Positions 34,338 through 44,814 are shown, numbered from the stretch's first letter. The stretch is 64,000 nt of DNA from Mariniphaga sp963747515 (GCA_963747515.1 CAVVFN010000005.1:434001-498000), one strand, 5' to 3'. Notes: generated by a model not told the origin, from the letters alone. Numbers and translations: made by a program.

Positions 34338-35393
34338 TTACTCAGAATTGGCGGAATTAGCTTTTTTCATGGATTTAACATCTTTTTGAAGTTGTATCAC
34401 TTCTTCCCTGAGTTTGGGAAGATTCCGCATTATTGTATATGTTTTTATTGCATCCTTATAATTAAATGCAGGCGAAGATAATACAATTTCGTTGTCTTTT
34501 ATTGATTTGCTGACACCCGATTGAGCCCCTATCTGAACATTATCGCCAATGGTAAGATGACCGGCAAGTCCAACCTGGCCGGCGAATTTACAGTTTTTAC
34601 CCACTTTGGAGGAACCGGCTAATCCTGTTTGACCTGCAATGACTGTATTTTCTCCAACATCACAATTGTGCGCAATTTGAACCAGGTTATCAATTTTTGC
34701 TCCTCTGCGAATGATTGTTGAACCAAAAGTACCGCAATCGATGGTAGTATTGGAGCCAATTTCAACATCATCTTCCAATACTACATTTCCCAATTGAGGG
34801 ATTTTTTTGTACGTTCCATCCTCTTGCGGAACAAAGCCAAAACCATCGGAACCTATTACAGCACCTGAATGCAGGATACAGTTATTACCGATTACAGAAT
34901 CATCATAAATACGCACTCCGGCATAAATGACACAATTATCTCCTACTTTAACATTATCGCCAATAAATACCTGAGGGAAAATCTTCGATTCGTTGCCAAT
35001 TTCCGCTTTCTGACCAATACTGGTAAATGCTCCAATATAAACATCTTCTCCAAGTTTAGCCGTATCATGAATTTGAGAAGGACTTTCAATTCCCTTGCGG
35101 CGGTCGTTTTTAGCCTGAACATATAAATCGAGAAGAGATGCAAAGGCCTGATAGGCATTATCGACTTTTATTAAGGTAGTTCCTATTTGAGACCTGGGCT
35201 GGAATGACTTATTAACCAAAACAATGGATGCGAGGGTTGTATAAATATAACCTTCATATTTTGGGTTGGCAAGAAATGAAAGGGTTCCAGGTTGTCCTTC
35301 CTCAATTTTTGATATGCCAGATACCTTAACATTGCTGTTTCCAACTATTTCCCCATTCAGAAAAGCAGCAATGTCTGTAGCTTTAAATTCCAT
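34338..35393 (-). CDS. lpxD: UDP-3-O-(3-hydroxyacyl)glucosamine N-acyltransferase
   Basis: Adds the second hydroxyacyl chain to the lipid A precursor. The 351-residue protein has the N-terminal uridine-binding domain (MEFKATDIAAFLNGEIVGN... LSFLANPKYEGYIYTTLASIVLVN), then left-handed beta-helix hexapeptide repeats, and ends in a helical tail (LPKLREEVIQLQKDVKSM). The catalytic histidine is in NLVQIAHNCDVGENTVIAGQTGLAGSSKVG. It precedes lpxC-fabZ by 12 bases and follows the HD phosphohydrolase gene by 36, all on the minus strand. Confidence 0.96.
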   Translation of the reverse strand: MEFKATDIAAFLNGEIVGNSNVKVSGISKIEEGQPGTLSFLANPKYEGYIYTTLASIVLVNKSFQPRSQIGTTLIKVDNAYQAFASLLDLYVQAKNDRRKGIESPSQIHDTAKLGEDVYIGAFTSIGQKAEIGNESKIFPQVFIGDNVKVGDNCVIYAGVRIYDDSVIGNNCILHSGAVIGSDGFGFVPQEDGTYKKIPQLGNVVLEDDVEIGSNTTIDCGTFGSTIIRRGAKIDNLVQIAHNCDVGENTVIAGQTGLAGSSKVGKNCKFAGQVGLAGHLTIGDNVQIGAQSGVSKSIKDNEIVLSSPAFNYKDAIKTYTIMRNLPKLREEVIQLQKDVKSMKKANSANSE

Positions 35394-35429
35394 TCATCAT
35401 TTTTTTAGCGATGCAAATATAGGTTTAAA

Positions 35430-36686
35430 CTAATTAATGTCCAATTCTTTTGGATAACAGGCAAAATATTTGCGAACCGTTTTGGTTAATGCAGACAGGT
35501 TAATATCAGATGCTTTACCCATATCTTTTACCTTTCCGTTTTTAAAAAGAATCTTGATGTTTTCTGTGTTTTGATTGTAGGCGCTGTTTGTAATTTCACC
35601 TGTAATAAGGAAATAGTGGGAAAGGTTTTGGTCACCGGTAATTTTTTTTGTGATTTGTTTCAGTTTTTTTTCTTTCCATTTTTCGGATACGGGTACTTCT
35701 TCGAGTTTGATGCGGAATAATTTCCGGTTAATCAGGTTTTTAGCCAGTTTAGATAGTACGGGATCAGGATGTATCTGCCATTCCTTAACAGAAGTTAAAA
35801 CATCGTTATCATCAAGCAAGGCATACCAGTCGAGTATATTCAGGTTATTAATTTTAATATTTTTTGAAAAATCTTTCCGTGTAAACCCATTCTTTAAAAA
35901 AATCATCAGAGTAGGTGTTGTAAAAACAGGAGTTCCTGATACTAAAAGCTCTTTTGCCCTTTTTAACACATTAATAAGAAGAAATTCTGCAGAAACAACC
36001 GTTTTATGCAAATATACCTGCCAATACATGAGCCTGCGTGCAATAAGGAATTTCTCGATGGAATAAATTCCCTTATAATCTACTGCAAGCTGATCATTCC
36101 ACACATTCAACATTTTTATAATCCGGTCAATACCAACCACACCTTCGGCTACCCCTGTAAAAAAGCTGTCGCGGCTCAAATAATCAAGCCGGTCCATATC
36201 GAGCTGGCTTGCCACTAATTGATGGAGGAACTGCTTTTTATACCTGTTCCTGAAAATATCGATTGCCAAATTGAGTTTTCCATCAAACTGCCGGTTGAGC
36301 TCATTCATCATCATCAGAGAAATTTCTTCATGGGCTATTTCTACGAGCGTATTTTCCAGGACGTGTGAGAAAGGAGCATGACCAATATCGTGGAGCAGGA
36401 TCGCCAGGGTTACTGCATCGGCTTCTTCTTCAGTAATCTCATGCCCCTTTAACCGCAATACTGCAATAGCCTGCCGCATTAAATGACTGGCCCCAAGGAC
36501 ATGTTCGAAACGTGAATGATTCGCTCCCGGATAAACCAGAAATGAAAGACCGAGCTGCTTTATCCGTCTTAGCCGCTGGAGGTATGAATGCTCAAGTACA
36601 TCAAACACCAACTCCGATTGCAGGTTGATAAATCCAAATACCGGATCGTTTATTATTTTTTTCTTGTTCAGATAATATTGAGCCAC
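35430..36686 (-). CDS. HD-domain phosphohydrolase, dNTPase-like
   Basis: A 418-residue HD-superfamily protein. The metal-binding residues are in NHSRFEHVLGASHLM, ILLHDIGHAPFSHVLE (the HD pair) and LDMDRLDYLSRDSFFTG. The layout matches the YdhJ/SAMHD1-like branch of deoxynucleotide triphosphohydrolases. In Bacteroidota this gene commonly sits beside lpxD, as here, but no role in lipid A is established to my knowledge. It is the first gene of the minus-strand lipid A unit and diverges from rimP with about 175 bases between the starts. Confidence 0.85.
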   Translation of the reverse strand: MAQYYLNKKKIINDPVFGFINLQSELVFDVLEHSYLQRLRRIKQLGLSFLVYPGANHSRFEHVLGASHLMRQAIAVLRLKGHEITEEEADAVTLAILLHDIGHAPFSHVLENTLVEIAHEEISLMMMNELNRQFDGKLNLAIDIFRNRYKKQFLHQLVASQLDMDRLDYLSRDSFFTGVAEGVVGIDRIIKMLNVWNDQLAVDYKGIYSIEKFLIARRLMYWQVYLHKTVVSAEFLLINVLKRAKELLVSGTPVFTTPTLMIFLKNGFTRKDFSKNIKINNLNILDWYALLDDNDVLTSVKEWQIHPDPVLSKLAKNLINRKLFRIKLEEVPVSEKWKEKKLKQITKKITGDQNLSHYFLITGEITNSAYNQNTENIKILFKNGKVKDMGKASDINLSALTKTVRKYFACYPKELDIN

Positions 36687-36765
36687 TTGTTTTCTTTTAC
36701 TTTAGGGGCTAAAAATACAAAAGTTTAATTAATTCGGTTTAAGGCATTTATCCTGACTTTAAATT

Positions 36766-36796
36766 TTTGTATTTTATCAGGAATTTACTATTTTTG
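36766..36796 (+). promoter_or_regulatory. Promoter of rimP-nusA-infB
   Basis: TTTG (36766-36769), exactly 19 bases, then TATTTTTG (36789-36796): a full match to the Bacteroidota housekeeping promoter TTTG-N19-TAnnTTTG. The start of transcription is expected near 36803, giving a leader of about 60 bases before the rimP ATG. Confidence 0.8.
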
Positions 36797-36822
36797 CGCT
36801 GATTTTTTATAAAAACCTGAAT

Positions 36823-36847
36823 TAGGGGACCAGAGGTTCCCTATTTT
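36823..36847 (+). terminator. Terminator-like hairpin in the rimP-nusA-infB leader (possible attenuator)
   Basis: TAGGGGACC (36823-36831) pairs with GGTTCCCTA (36835-36843) around AGA: 9 bp with one G-U, followed by TTTT. It lies between the promoter and the rimP ATG, 15 bases before the start codon. Its place in front of the nusA operon suggests attenuation or control of translation start. Confidence 0.5.
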
Positions 36848-36861
36848 ATTACAGGCAAATA

Positions 36862-37326
36862 ATGATAGATAAGGCAAAAATAGTACAGCTGGTGAGTGAA
36901 AAGCTTGAAGACGGTATGTTCCTTGTAGAAATTCAGGTAAATGCCATGAATATAATCAAAGTTTATATCGACAGCTTCGAGGGAATAACCATTGAGCAGT
37001 GTGTGGCTGTCAGCCGCCATGTGGAGCATAACCTGGACAGGGAAAAAGATGATTTTGAGCTTCAGGTTTCTTCCCCGGGTCTATCGGAACCATTAAAAGT
37101 AAAAGAACAGTATATTAAAAATACCGGCCGGCAGTTGGAATTAGTAACAAGGACTGGCCATCAGCTTACAGGAATTCTTAAGGCGACTGCCCCTGAATAT
37201 ATTTTTATTGAAACCTCAACCCTGGAAAAAGTGGAGGGATATAAGAAAAAACAGTTGACAGTTAAAGAACATCAAATTGAATACAGCGAAATAAAAAGCG
37301 CAAAAGTGGTTGTTTCATTAAAATAA
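36862..37326 (+). CDS. rimP: Ribosome maturation factor RimP
   Basis: A 154-residue cytosolic factor for 30S subunit maturation. The N-terminal alpha/beta domain shows VSEKLEDGMFLVEIQV and VYIDSFEGITIEQCVAVSRHVEHNLDREKDDFELQVSSPGLSEPLKVKEQYIKNTGRQLEL, with the family hallmark VSSPGLxxPL. A C-terminal SH3-like barrel follows. It is the first gene of rimP-nusA-infB, a widely conserved order; nusA begins 9 bases after its stop. Confidence 0.95.
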   Translation: MIDKAKIVQLVSEKLEDGMFLVEIQVNAMNIIKVYIDSFEGITIEQCVAVSRHVEHNLDREKDDFELQVSSPGLSEPLKVKEQYIKNTGRQLELVTRTGHQLTGILKATAPEYIFIETSTLEKVEGYKKKQLTVKEHQIEYSEIKSAKVVVSLK

Positions 37327-37335
37327 AAATTAACA

Positions 37336-38571
37336 ATGGAAAATATAAATCTCATAGATACTTTTGCCGAATTTAAGGAATTGAAAAACATTGACAGGGT
37401 AACCATGATGAGTGTATTGGAGGATGTTTTTCGAAGTGTACTGATAAAGCAGTTTGGCACCGATGATAATTTCGATGTGATTATTAACATTGATAAAGGA
37501 GATTTTGAAATCTGGCGAAATCGGGAGGTGGTGGAAGATGAAAAAATTGAAGATCCAAATCTTCAGATATCTCTTTCGGAAGCAAAGAAAATTGATGATG
37601 ATTATGAAGTTGGGGAAGAAGTTACCGATGAGGTAAAACTGCTGGATTTTGGACGCCGTGCCATCTTAAACCTGAGGCAGAACCTTGCCAGTAAAATAAT
37701 GGAGCTCGAGAAAGACCACATTTATGGGAAATATAAAGACAAAATAGGAGACATTGTTACAGGTGAAGTTTATCAGGTTTGGAAAAAGGAGATTCTGATC
37801 CTTGATGATGAAGGGAATGAACTTATTCTGCCCAAATCGGAACAGATACCCTCCGATTATTTTCGTAAAGGAGATACTGTCCGTGCCATTGTTTATAAGG
37901 TGGAATTGAGAAACAACAACCCTTTGATTATTTTATCCCGCACGGCACCGGTGTTTCTTGAGCGATTGTTTGAACTTGAAATACCGGAGATATTTGATGG
38001 ATTAATTACCATTAAAAAAATTGTCAGGGTTCCGGGTGAACGAGCCAAAGTGGCTGTTGAATCTTACGATGAACGGATCGATCCTGTAGGAGCCTGTGTT
38101 GGAATGAAGGGATCACGTATTCATGGTATTGTAAGGGAGTTGAGAAATGAAAATATCGATGTTATCAATTATTCTGCAAATACACAATTGTATATTAAAC
38201 GGGCGTTGAATCCGGCAAAAATCAATAACATCAAGTTAAATGATGCTGAAAAGAAAGCGGATGTTTACCTGAAACCGGAAGAGGTTTCTCTGGCCATAGG
38301 GAAAGGTGGATTAAATATAAGGCTGGCAAGCCAGCTGACAGGATACGAAATTGATGTTTATCGCGAAACTCAGCAAGATGACGATGATGTAAGCCTGGAT
38401 GAATTTGCCGATGAAATAGAAGATTGGGTTATTGATACGCTAAAGGGTATTGGTTGCGACACAGCAAAAAATGTATTGAATATTCCAAGGAATGAGCTTA
38501 TAAAACGTACAGATTTGGAAGAAGAAACCATCGATGATGTGCTTAAAATTTTAAAATCTGAGTTTGAATAG
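37336..38571 (+). CDS. nusA: Transcription termination/antitermination factor NusA
   Basis: RNA polymerase-binding elongation factor of 411 residues. Domains in order: N-terminal RNAP-binding domain (1-125), S1 (about 135-200; GDIVTGEVYQVWKKEILILDDEGNELILPKSEQIP), KH1 and KH2 (PGERAKVAVESYDERIDPVGACVGMKGSRI; EEVSLAIGKGGLNIRLASQLTGYEIDVY) and a short C-terminal helix-hairpin-helix-like region (TLKGIGCDTAKNVLNIPRNELIKRTDLE). It lacks the second acidic repeat of the E. coli protein, which is normal outside proteobacteria. NusA can influence termination in its own leader, relevant to the hairpin upstream of rimP. Confidence 0.96.
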   Translation: MENINLIDTFAEFKELKNIDRVTMMSVLEDVFRSVLIKQFGTDDNFDVIINIDKGDFEIWRNREVVEDEKIEDPNLQISLSEAKKIDDDYEVGEEVTDEVKLLDFGRRAILNLRQNLASKIMELEKDHIYGKYKDKIGDIVTGEVYQVWKKEILILDDEGNELILPKSEQIPSDYFRKGDTVRAIVYKVELRNNNPLIILSRTAPVFLERLFELEIPEIFDGLITIKKIVRVPGERAKVAVESYDERIDPVGACVGMKGSRIHGIVRELRNENIDVINYSANTQLYIKRALNPAKINNIKLNDAEKKADVYLKPEEVSLAIGKGGLNIRLASQLTGYEIDVYRETQQDDDDVSLDEFADEIEDWVIDTLKGIGCDTAKNVLNIPRNELIKRTDLEEETIDDVLKILKSEFE

Positions 38572-38662
38572 AAAAAATAAATCAAAATTTAAACTTCTGT
38601 TAAAGCTTTTGGCTAAACTTGCAGAGACTTAAAATATTGAGTTAGGAAAAGAAAAAAAGAAT

Positions 38663-41600
38663 ATGGTATTAGGCAAGACAATAAGGCTTAGTAAACTTAC
38701 AAGAGAGTTCAATGTAGGAATTCATACTATTGTGGAATTTCTGCACAAAAAAGGGTATGATTACGATTCAAACCCAAACACGAAAGTCTCTGAGGAAGCT
38801 GTGGCCCTTCTCGAAAAAGAATATAAAATTGATCTGAATCTGAAAAAGGAATCTGAGAAAATCATTCTTAAAAGCCACCGGCCCAAGCAGGAAGTAATTT
38901 CTATTGACGATAAGGAAGAAGAGGAAGTTGAAGATGAGGATGATTATGAGGAAGAAGAACCAAAAGCAATTCCCAAAAAAACACCCCCTCCTGTAACCAA
39001 AAAGAAAGAACAGGAAGAAGCACCGGTTGAGAAGCCAAAGTACGAAGACAGGATTAAAATAGTTGGAAAGGTCGATCTTGAAAATGTAAACAAACCTGCT
39101 AAAAAGGAGGTAAAACCGGTTGAAGAAAAAATTGAAAAGGAACCGCAGAAAGAAGAAGTACCAAAAGCAGAAGAAAAGCCATCTGAACCTGAAAAACCTG
39201 ATGAAAAAGAAATAAAAGAAGAAAAAAAGAAGAAGAAGTTCAGCCCTTACAATCTATTGAGAAAGAAGAAGAAAAAGAAATTGAAAAAATAAAAGAAGAA
39301 ACAACCGAAACCGAAAAACCAAAAGTGGAAGAATTGAAAGTTGTTGGGCGAATTGATCTGGATGCGCTGAACCAAAAAACCCGACCTGCAAAAAAAACAA
39401 GGAAAGAGAGGGAAAAAGAACGGAGAGAGAGGAGAAGGAAACCGGGTATAGTTAAACCTGAGGCAAGCGCTCCTGAACAACCGGTGCAAAAAGTACAGGA
39501 AGAAGAAACTGTCAAAAAAGAAAAAGAAGAAGAAGAAGTAATAAAAGCAAGAGCCGGCAAACTCAGTGGACCAACAGTTGTTGGTAAAATTAACTTACCG
39601 GATAAAAAACTCAGAAAACAAAAAGATATTGCAGAAGAAGCACTTCAGAAGAAACGCCGGAAAAGGATTAAGGAAACCGGAAGGATAAAACTGGAAGATA
39701 AATCACAGGAACGGGGGAAGAGTGAAACAAAACTTCAAAAAGCCACCGGCCGGAAGAAAAAAGTACTTCTGAAAAAAGAAGTAGATGAAGGTGAAGTTCA
39801 AAAGCAGATTAAAGATACCCTGGCACGCCTAACCTCAAAAGGAAAATCAAAAGGGTCCAAACACCGGCGCGATAAAAGAGCTGCAGTAAGTGAACGGAAA
39901 CATGCTGACCAGGAAAAAAACATACAGGATAAAAAAGTTTTGAAGGTTACCGAATTTGTTTCAGTAAGTGAGTTGGCAACCATGATGAATGTGAATGTGA
40001 ATGAAGTAATATCCACTTGCATGAGTCTTGGATTGTTTGTTTCGATTAACCAGCGGCTTGATGCCGAAACACTTTCGGTTGTTGCCGATGAATTTGGGTT
40101 CAAGGTGGAGTTTGTAAGTGCCGATCTTCAGGATTCCTTCGAATCAGACGAAGATACCGAACAGGAATTACTTCCGCGTTCTCCAATTGTAACAGTTATG
40201 GGCCATGTCGACCATGGGAAAACATCATTGCTTGACTACATAAGGAGCACCAATGTCATTGCTGGTGAAGCCGGTGGCATAACACAGCATATCGGAGCAT
40301 ATCACGTAAGCCTGGATGACGGCCGTAAAATTACCTTCCTCGATACACCCGGGCACGAAGCATTTACTGCCATGCGTGCACGTGGAGCGCAGGTAACCGA
40401 TATTGCCATCATTATTGTGGCTGCCGACGACAATGTGATGCCCCAAACGGTGGAAGCTATCAATCATGCCACTGCTGCAGGTGTACCTATTGTATTTGCC
40501 ATTAATAAAATAGATAAACCAGGTGCTAATGTTGAACGGATTAAGGAAGAACTGGCTAATATGAATTTTCTGGTAGAAGATTGGGGAGGTAAATTCCAGT
40601 CGCAGGACATTTCAGCAAAAAATGGAGTTGGTATTGATGACCTGCTCGAAAAAGTGTTGCTTGAAGCTGAATTGCTTGAGCTTCGGGCAAACCCTAACAA
40701 GAGAGCAAAGGGAACCGTTATTGAGTCGACTCTTGACAGGGGCCGTGGTTTTGTGGCCACCGTACTCGTGGAAACAGGCACATTAAAAGCAGGTGATATC
40801 GTATTGGCAGGACAATATTTTGGCCACGTGAAGGCAATGTTCAATGAGCGAAATCAACGGGTTGATTCAGCAGGTCCGGCTGAACCGGCAATTATACTTG
40901 GACTCGACGGAGCTCCGCAGGCAGGAGATAAATTCCACGTTATGGAAAATGAACGGGAAGCAAGAAATATCGCCAACAAACGCGAACAGCTTGCCCGTGA
41001 ACAGGGGCTTCGAACTCAAAAACATATAACTCTTGATGAAATTGGACGGCGTATTGCTATAGGCAACTTCCAGGAACTTAATCTTATTGTAAAAGGTGAT
41101 GTTGATGGATCTATTGAGGCACTTTCCGATTCGTTAATTAAGCTTTCAACAGAAGAAATTCAGGTAAACATCAAACATAAGGCTGTTGGTCAGATTTCGG
41201 AGTCAGACATCCTTCTTGCTGCTGCTTCTGAAGCCATTGTAATTGGCTTCCAGGTTAGACCTTCACTCAGTGCCAGAAAACTTGCCGAGAAAGAACAAAT
41301 TGATATCCGGTTGTATTCCATCATTTACGATGCCATTAATGAAATAAAGGCTGCAATGGAAGGCATGTTGTCTCCCGAAATCAAGGAAGAAATTACAGGA
41401 ACAGCTGAAGTACTTGAAATTTTCAAGGTTACAAAAGTGGGTACTGTAGCCGGATGTATTGTTCGCGATGGAAAAATAAGCCGCAATTCGAAAATAAGGG
41501 TTATACGCGACGGAATTGTAATTTATACCGGAACTCTTGGCTCTCTCAAACGTTTCAAAGAGGATGTTAAAGAAGTGAAAAACGGATATGAATGTGGATT

Positions 41601-41682
41601 GAATATTGAAAATTTCAATGATATAAAAGCGGGCGATCATGTCGAAGCTTTCCATGAAGTAGAAGTGGCAAAACATCTGTAG
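38663..41682 (+). CDS. infB: Translation initiation factor IF-2, frame broken at an A-run
   Basis: GTPase that brings fMet-tRNA to the 30S subunit. The frame starting at 38663 opens with the IF-2 N-terminal motif (RLSKLTREFNVGIHTIVEFLHKKGYDYD) and ends at 39292. The frame ending at 41682 holds the rest of the acidic/basic linker, the N2 region, and the G domain with GHVDHGKTSLLDYIR, DTPGHEAF and NKID. The frames join at A AAA AAG (39223-39229): a -1 shift, or one extra A, gives KKEEEVQPLQSIEKEEE and a protein of about 1006 residues, normal for the phylum. Homopolymer indel is the likeliest cause; programmed frameshifting is possible. Confidence 0.93.
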
Positions 41683-42021
41683 TTTCTTTGAAAGAACATG
41701 GTTTGAAAGGTGCGGTTTTTTCAGGATAACTCAAAGAGAAATTCGTACTTTTCATTTCAGATGAATCTATCATTTAGCTTCTGCAAAAATTTAGGATTGT
41801 AAATAAAAGATTTGGGAATCAGACTATAATACCCTAATTCCGTAATCATTATTCGTTGAATTTTGTAAAGATCCTTTTCAATTGAAACAATTTTGCCTTA
41901 CTTCAAATACAATTTTCAGATATCAGAATAAGTTATTAACAATCATTCCTTCATTACTCTTTTGGAATTTTAACTTCCCCAAAAGTGAAATGTGTAATTT
42001 TGAAAGAAAATTCAGGAATAG
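41683..42021. other. Intergenic region of about 340 bases
   Basis: No gene recognised. TAATTTTG at 41995-42002 fits the -7 consensus and sits 20 bases before the next start codon, but no -33 TTTG is at the right distance. No clear terminator was found after infB. Confidence 0.4.
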
Positions 42022-44814
42022 ATGAAACGATACCTTGTACTAGTTTTAATTCTTGTTCTTGCAACGGCCGCCGGGTACTTCTACTTTTACGGTGAACAAT
42101 CCATTTTTTCAAAAGATTCAACTGTATACAGGGCAATACCCACATCAGCTCCCTTTTTTTTCGAACTGAATTCAGCAAAATCAGTTTCTGTCAATAATCC
42201 TGTAATCAATGAACTGAAAGAGGCAGGAATAGGTAAACCCTGGTTTGACTTTTTACTGAAAGCAGATTCACTGGTTGATCATACTGAAAATTTAACAAAA
42301 AGTCTTCTGAATACTCCTTTTTTAATAACCTGGGGCATTACAGGGAGAAACGAGATGGTGCCGCTAATCATCAGTAAAGCCGAATCAGAAACACGGCGAA
42401 AATCATTAAAAGCATTTATAAATGCTTTGTATCCACCTGCAAATTTCACCTTTCGTGAAAGGGAATATGGAAAGCATAAAATAACTGAAATTGATGGTGG
42501 CGATTCGGAGACTCCGTTGTGTTATTCATTTGTCAATAACCTGCTGCTCGTAAGCACTAAACCTATTCTTGTTGAACAGGTAATCTTACAGATGACTACT
42601 CCGGGTATAATGAAAAGCCCCTATTTCAGGGAAGTATATAAAACGACTGGTTCAAAAGGAGCAGCATTTTTTATCAACCATTCCCGGTTTGATGGATTTC
42701 TGGGCAACATCTTGAACAGGAAGATTTTTGAGAAAACAGATGAATTCGGAACTTCTGTCCGTTTTCAACCCTTAGCTCAGGCTTCAAAATTTAAAGATTA
42801 TGCCAGTTGGAGTGAACTGGACATCAGTTTTGAAAACGATCGTGTACTATTGAACGGAATCTCTGCTGCAGATGATTCATTAAATCATTTTCTTTCTGTT
42901 TTTAAAGACCAGGAGCCTGTGCATTTTCATGCCGAAGAAGTACTTCCGGTTAATACTTCATTTTTTAACAGCTATTCCTTTTCAGAAAAGAATAAATTTT
43001 TTAAAAGACTGGAGGAGTACTATGCTCATTCATCAAAATATTATCATAGGGAAGAACGGATGAAACGTTTTGACAAAGGTTTCCGGACAAACATCCGTAA
43101 GGTATTTGTGGAATTGGTAAAGGATGAAGTAGTAGTAGCTGCTACTGCAATACCCGTAAATCCTGCCAATAAAACAGTATATTTTATTTTGCATACACAT
43201 GGAAAAACAGCAGCTGAAGAACAAATAAAAAAATTAATCTGCGATTTTGCAATACGTGAAAAAAAAGATCCTGGTGAATTTTCATCGGAGTTTTCTGTCG
43301 ATAATGAAGTGAAATTTCCGATTTATCATTTTCCCTACCCCTCTTTCCCCGGAATATGGCTTGGTAGCCCTTTTACAATGGCTGAAGCAAATTATGTGAC
43401 CTTTTACGATAACTTTATGGTATTTTCCAACAATTTAAACGGATTGCATGAATATTTGCGAAACATGGTGCTTGGAACTAACCTTTCTAATAATTTGAAT
43501 TATCAGAAGTTCAGTAAAAATAATTCATCAAAGGCAAATATGAATGTTTTTATTGATGTTAATAAAATATTCAGTTACAGAAATGAACTTTTTTCAGAAA
43601 ATTTTTTAAAGCCCCTGGATGAAAGAGAAGAAAGTGTTCGCAAATTTGGAATGATTAACTGGCAGGTTCAGTATGAAAAGTCGGTTTTTATTAATTCAGT
43701 TGCCATTTCATTTCAACCGGTTGCAGGAGTGGAAGCAAAAACTACCTGGCAAAGTGTTGTTGGAAATAATCTTCTGATAAAACCTCAGATCATGGTTAAC
43801 CATACCAATGCTTCATCATGCGATATACTGCTTCAGGATGATCAAAACAATTTACTGCAGGTTACAGGATCAGGGAGAGTTCGCTGGAATATTCCAATTT
43901 CCCAGCCTATACTTTCAGAAATTCATCAGGTCGATGTTTATAAAAACGGAAAGCTTCAGTACCTGTTTAACACAAAGGAAAAACTTTACCTCATCGACCG
44001 TAATGGAAACAATGTAAAAAATTTTCCTGTAACACTGCTTTCCCCGGCAACAAATGGGGTAAATGTTTTTGATTACGATAACAACCGGGATTACCGCATT
44101 TTTCTGGCAGGAGAAAACAGGGAAATTTATGCCTTCAATAAGGAGGGTAAAATCCTCAGCGGATGGACATTCAATAAGACTGAACAGGAAGTTAATACAC
44201 CAGTACAACATTTCCGGGTTGAGGGGAAAGATTATATTGTATTCAAAGATAAATCGGGAATATACATTCAGGACCGACAGGGGGAAAAACGTGTGCCTGT
44301 TTCTGCCCGGTTTGAAAATTCAAAAAATCCACTCGTGCTCAATTTAAACGGCAAACCCAAAATAGTGGCAACGGATAAGAATGGTAAAGTTTTTTATATT
44401 TATTTCGATGGAAAAGTAGAAGAAAAGAAAACGGCACGATTTAGTGAAAACCACTTTTTTACCGTCGATGATCTTGATGGAGACAATCTCCCGGAATTTG
44501 TGTTTGCCGATGGAAATGAAATTACCGTTTTGAATCAGAACGGTAAAAAAATATTTAACAGGAAGTTTAATAATCCACTGATTCACAAACCTGGCATATA
44601 TTCTTTTTCGGCCAGACAGAAAAAGATAGGCATAACAGATGCAGCAACCAATCGTATTTATTTAATTAATCCGGATGGAAAGTTGCATGAAGGATTTCCC
44701 TTGCAGGGAAACAGTGAATTTTCCATTGGCAGGATTGATAAAAATGCAGAAGAATTGAATCTGATAGTGGGCAGTGAAGGAGGATTGCTGTTTAATTATA
44801 CATTGAACCCATAA
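42022..44814 (+). CDS. Large membrane-anchored DUF3352-like protein
   Basis: A 930-residue protein with one N-terminal membrane helix (YLVLVLILVLATAAGYFYFYG) and a large extracytoplasmic part. Residues 30-560 resemble DUF3352 (TVYRAIPTSAPFFFELNSAKSV; FFINHSRFDGFLGNI; LLVSTKPILVEQVILQM). The last 330 residues are a propeller-like array with repeats such as NLLQVTGSGRVRWNIPISQPI, REIYAFNKEGKILSGWTFNK and TVDDLDGDNLPEFVFADGNEITVLNQNGKKIF, the last an FG-GAP/VCBS-like motif. It is monocistronic. Proteins of this layout are common in Bacteroidota but have no assigned role that I know. Confidence 0.7.
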   Translation: MKRYLVLVLILVLATAAGYFYFYGEQSIFSKDSTVYRAIPTSAPFFFELNSAKSVSVNNPVINELKEAGIGKPWFDFLLKADSLVDHTENLTKSLLNTPFLITWGITGRNEMVPLIISKAESETRRKSLKAFINALYPPANFTFREREYGKHKITEIDGGDSETPLCYSFVNNLLLVSTKPILVEQVILQMTTPGIMKSPYFREVYKTTGSKGAAFFINHSRFDGFLGNILNRKIFEKTDEFGTSVRFQPLAQASKFKDYASWSELDISFENDRVLLNGISAADDSLNHFLSVFKDQEPVHFHAEEVLPVNTSFFNSYSFSEKNKFFKRLEEYYAHSSKYYHREERMKRFDKGFRTNIRKVFVELVKDEVVVAATAIPVNPANKTVYFILHTHGKTAAEEQIKKLICDFAIREKKDPGEFSSEFSVDNEVKFPIYHFPYPSFPGIWLGSPFTMAEANYVTFYDNFMVFSNNLNGLHEYLRNMVLGTNLSNNLNYQKFSKNNSSKANMNVFIDVNKIFSYRNELFSENFLKPLDEREESVRKFGMINWQVQYEKSVFINSVAISFQPVAGVEAKTTWQSVVGNNLLIKPQIMVNHTNASSCDILLQDDQNNLLQVTGSGRVRWNIPISQPILSEIHQVDVYKNGKLQYLFNTKEKLYLIDRNGNNVKNFPVTLLSPATNGVNVFDYDNNRDYRIFLAGENREIYAFNKEGKILSGWTFNKTEQEVNTPVQHFRVEGKDYIVFKDKSGIYIQDRQGEKRVPVSARFENSKNPLVLNLNGKPKIVATDKNGKVFYIYFDGKVEEKKTARFSENHFFTVDDLDGDNLPEFVFADGNEITVLNQNGKKIFNRKFNNPLIHKPGIYSFSARQKKIGITDAATNRIYLINPDGKLHEGFPLQGNSEFSIGRIDKNAEELNLIVGSEGGLLFNYTLNP

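Noticed and set aside
38930..39850. Possible repeat or CRISPR-like periodicity in the A/G-rich infB region
   Set aside because: The periodicity comes from Lys/Glu-rich codons of the IF-2 linker; there are no identical repeats with unique spacers.
39325..41682. A separate gene encoding a short IF-2 from an internal ATG at 39325
   Set aside because: The frame upstream of 39325 continues in IF-2-like sequence back to the A-run, so this is the second part of one gene. An internal start giving a shorter IF-2 form remains possible but is not shown.
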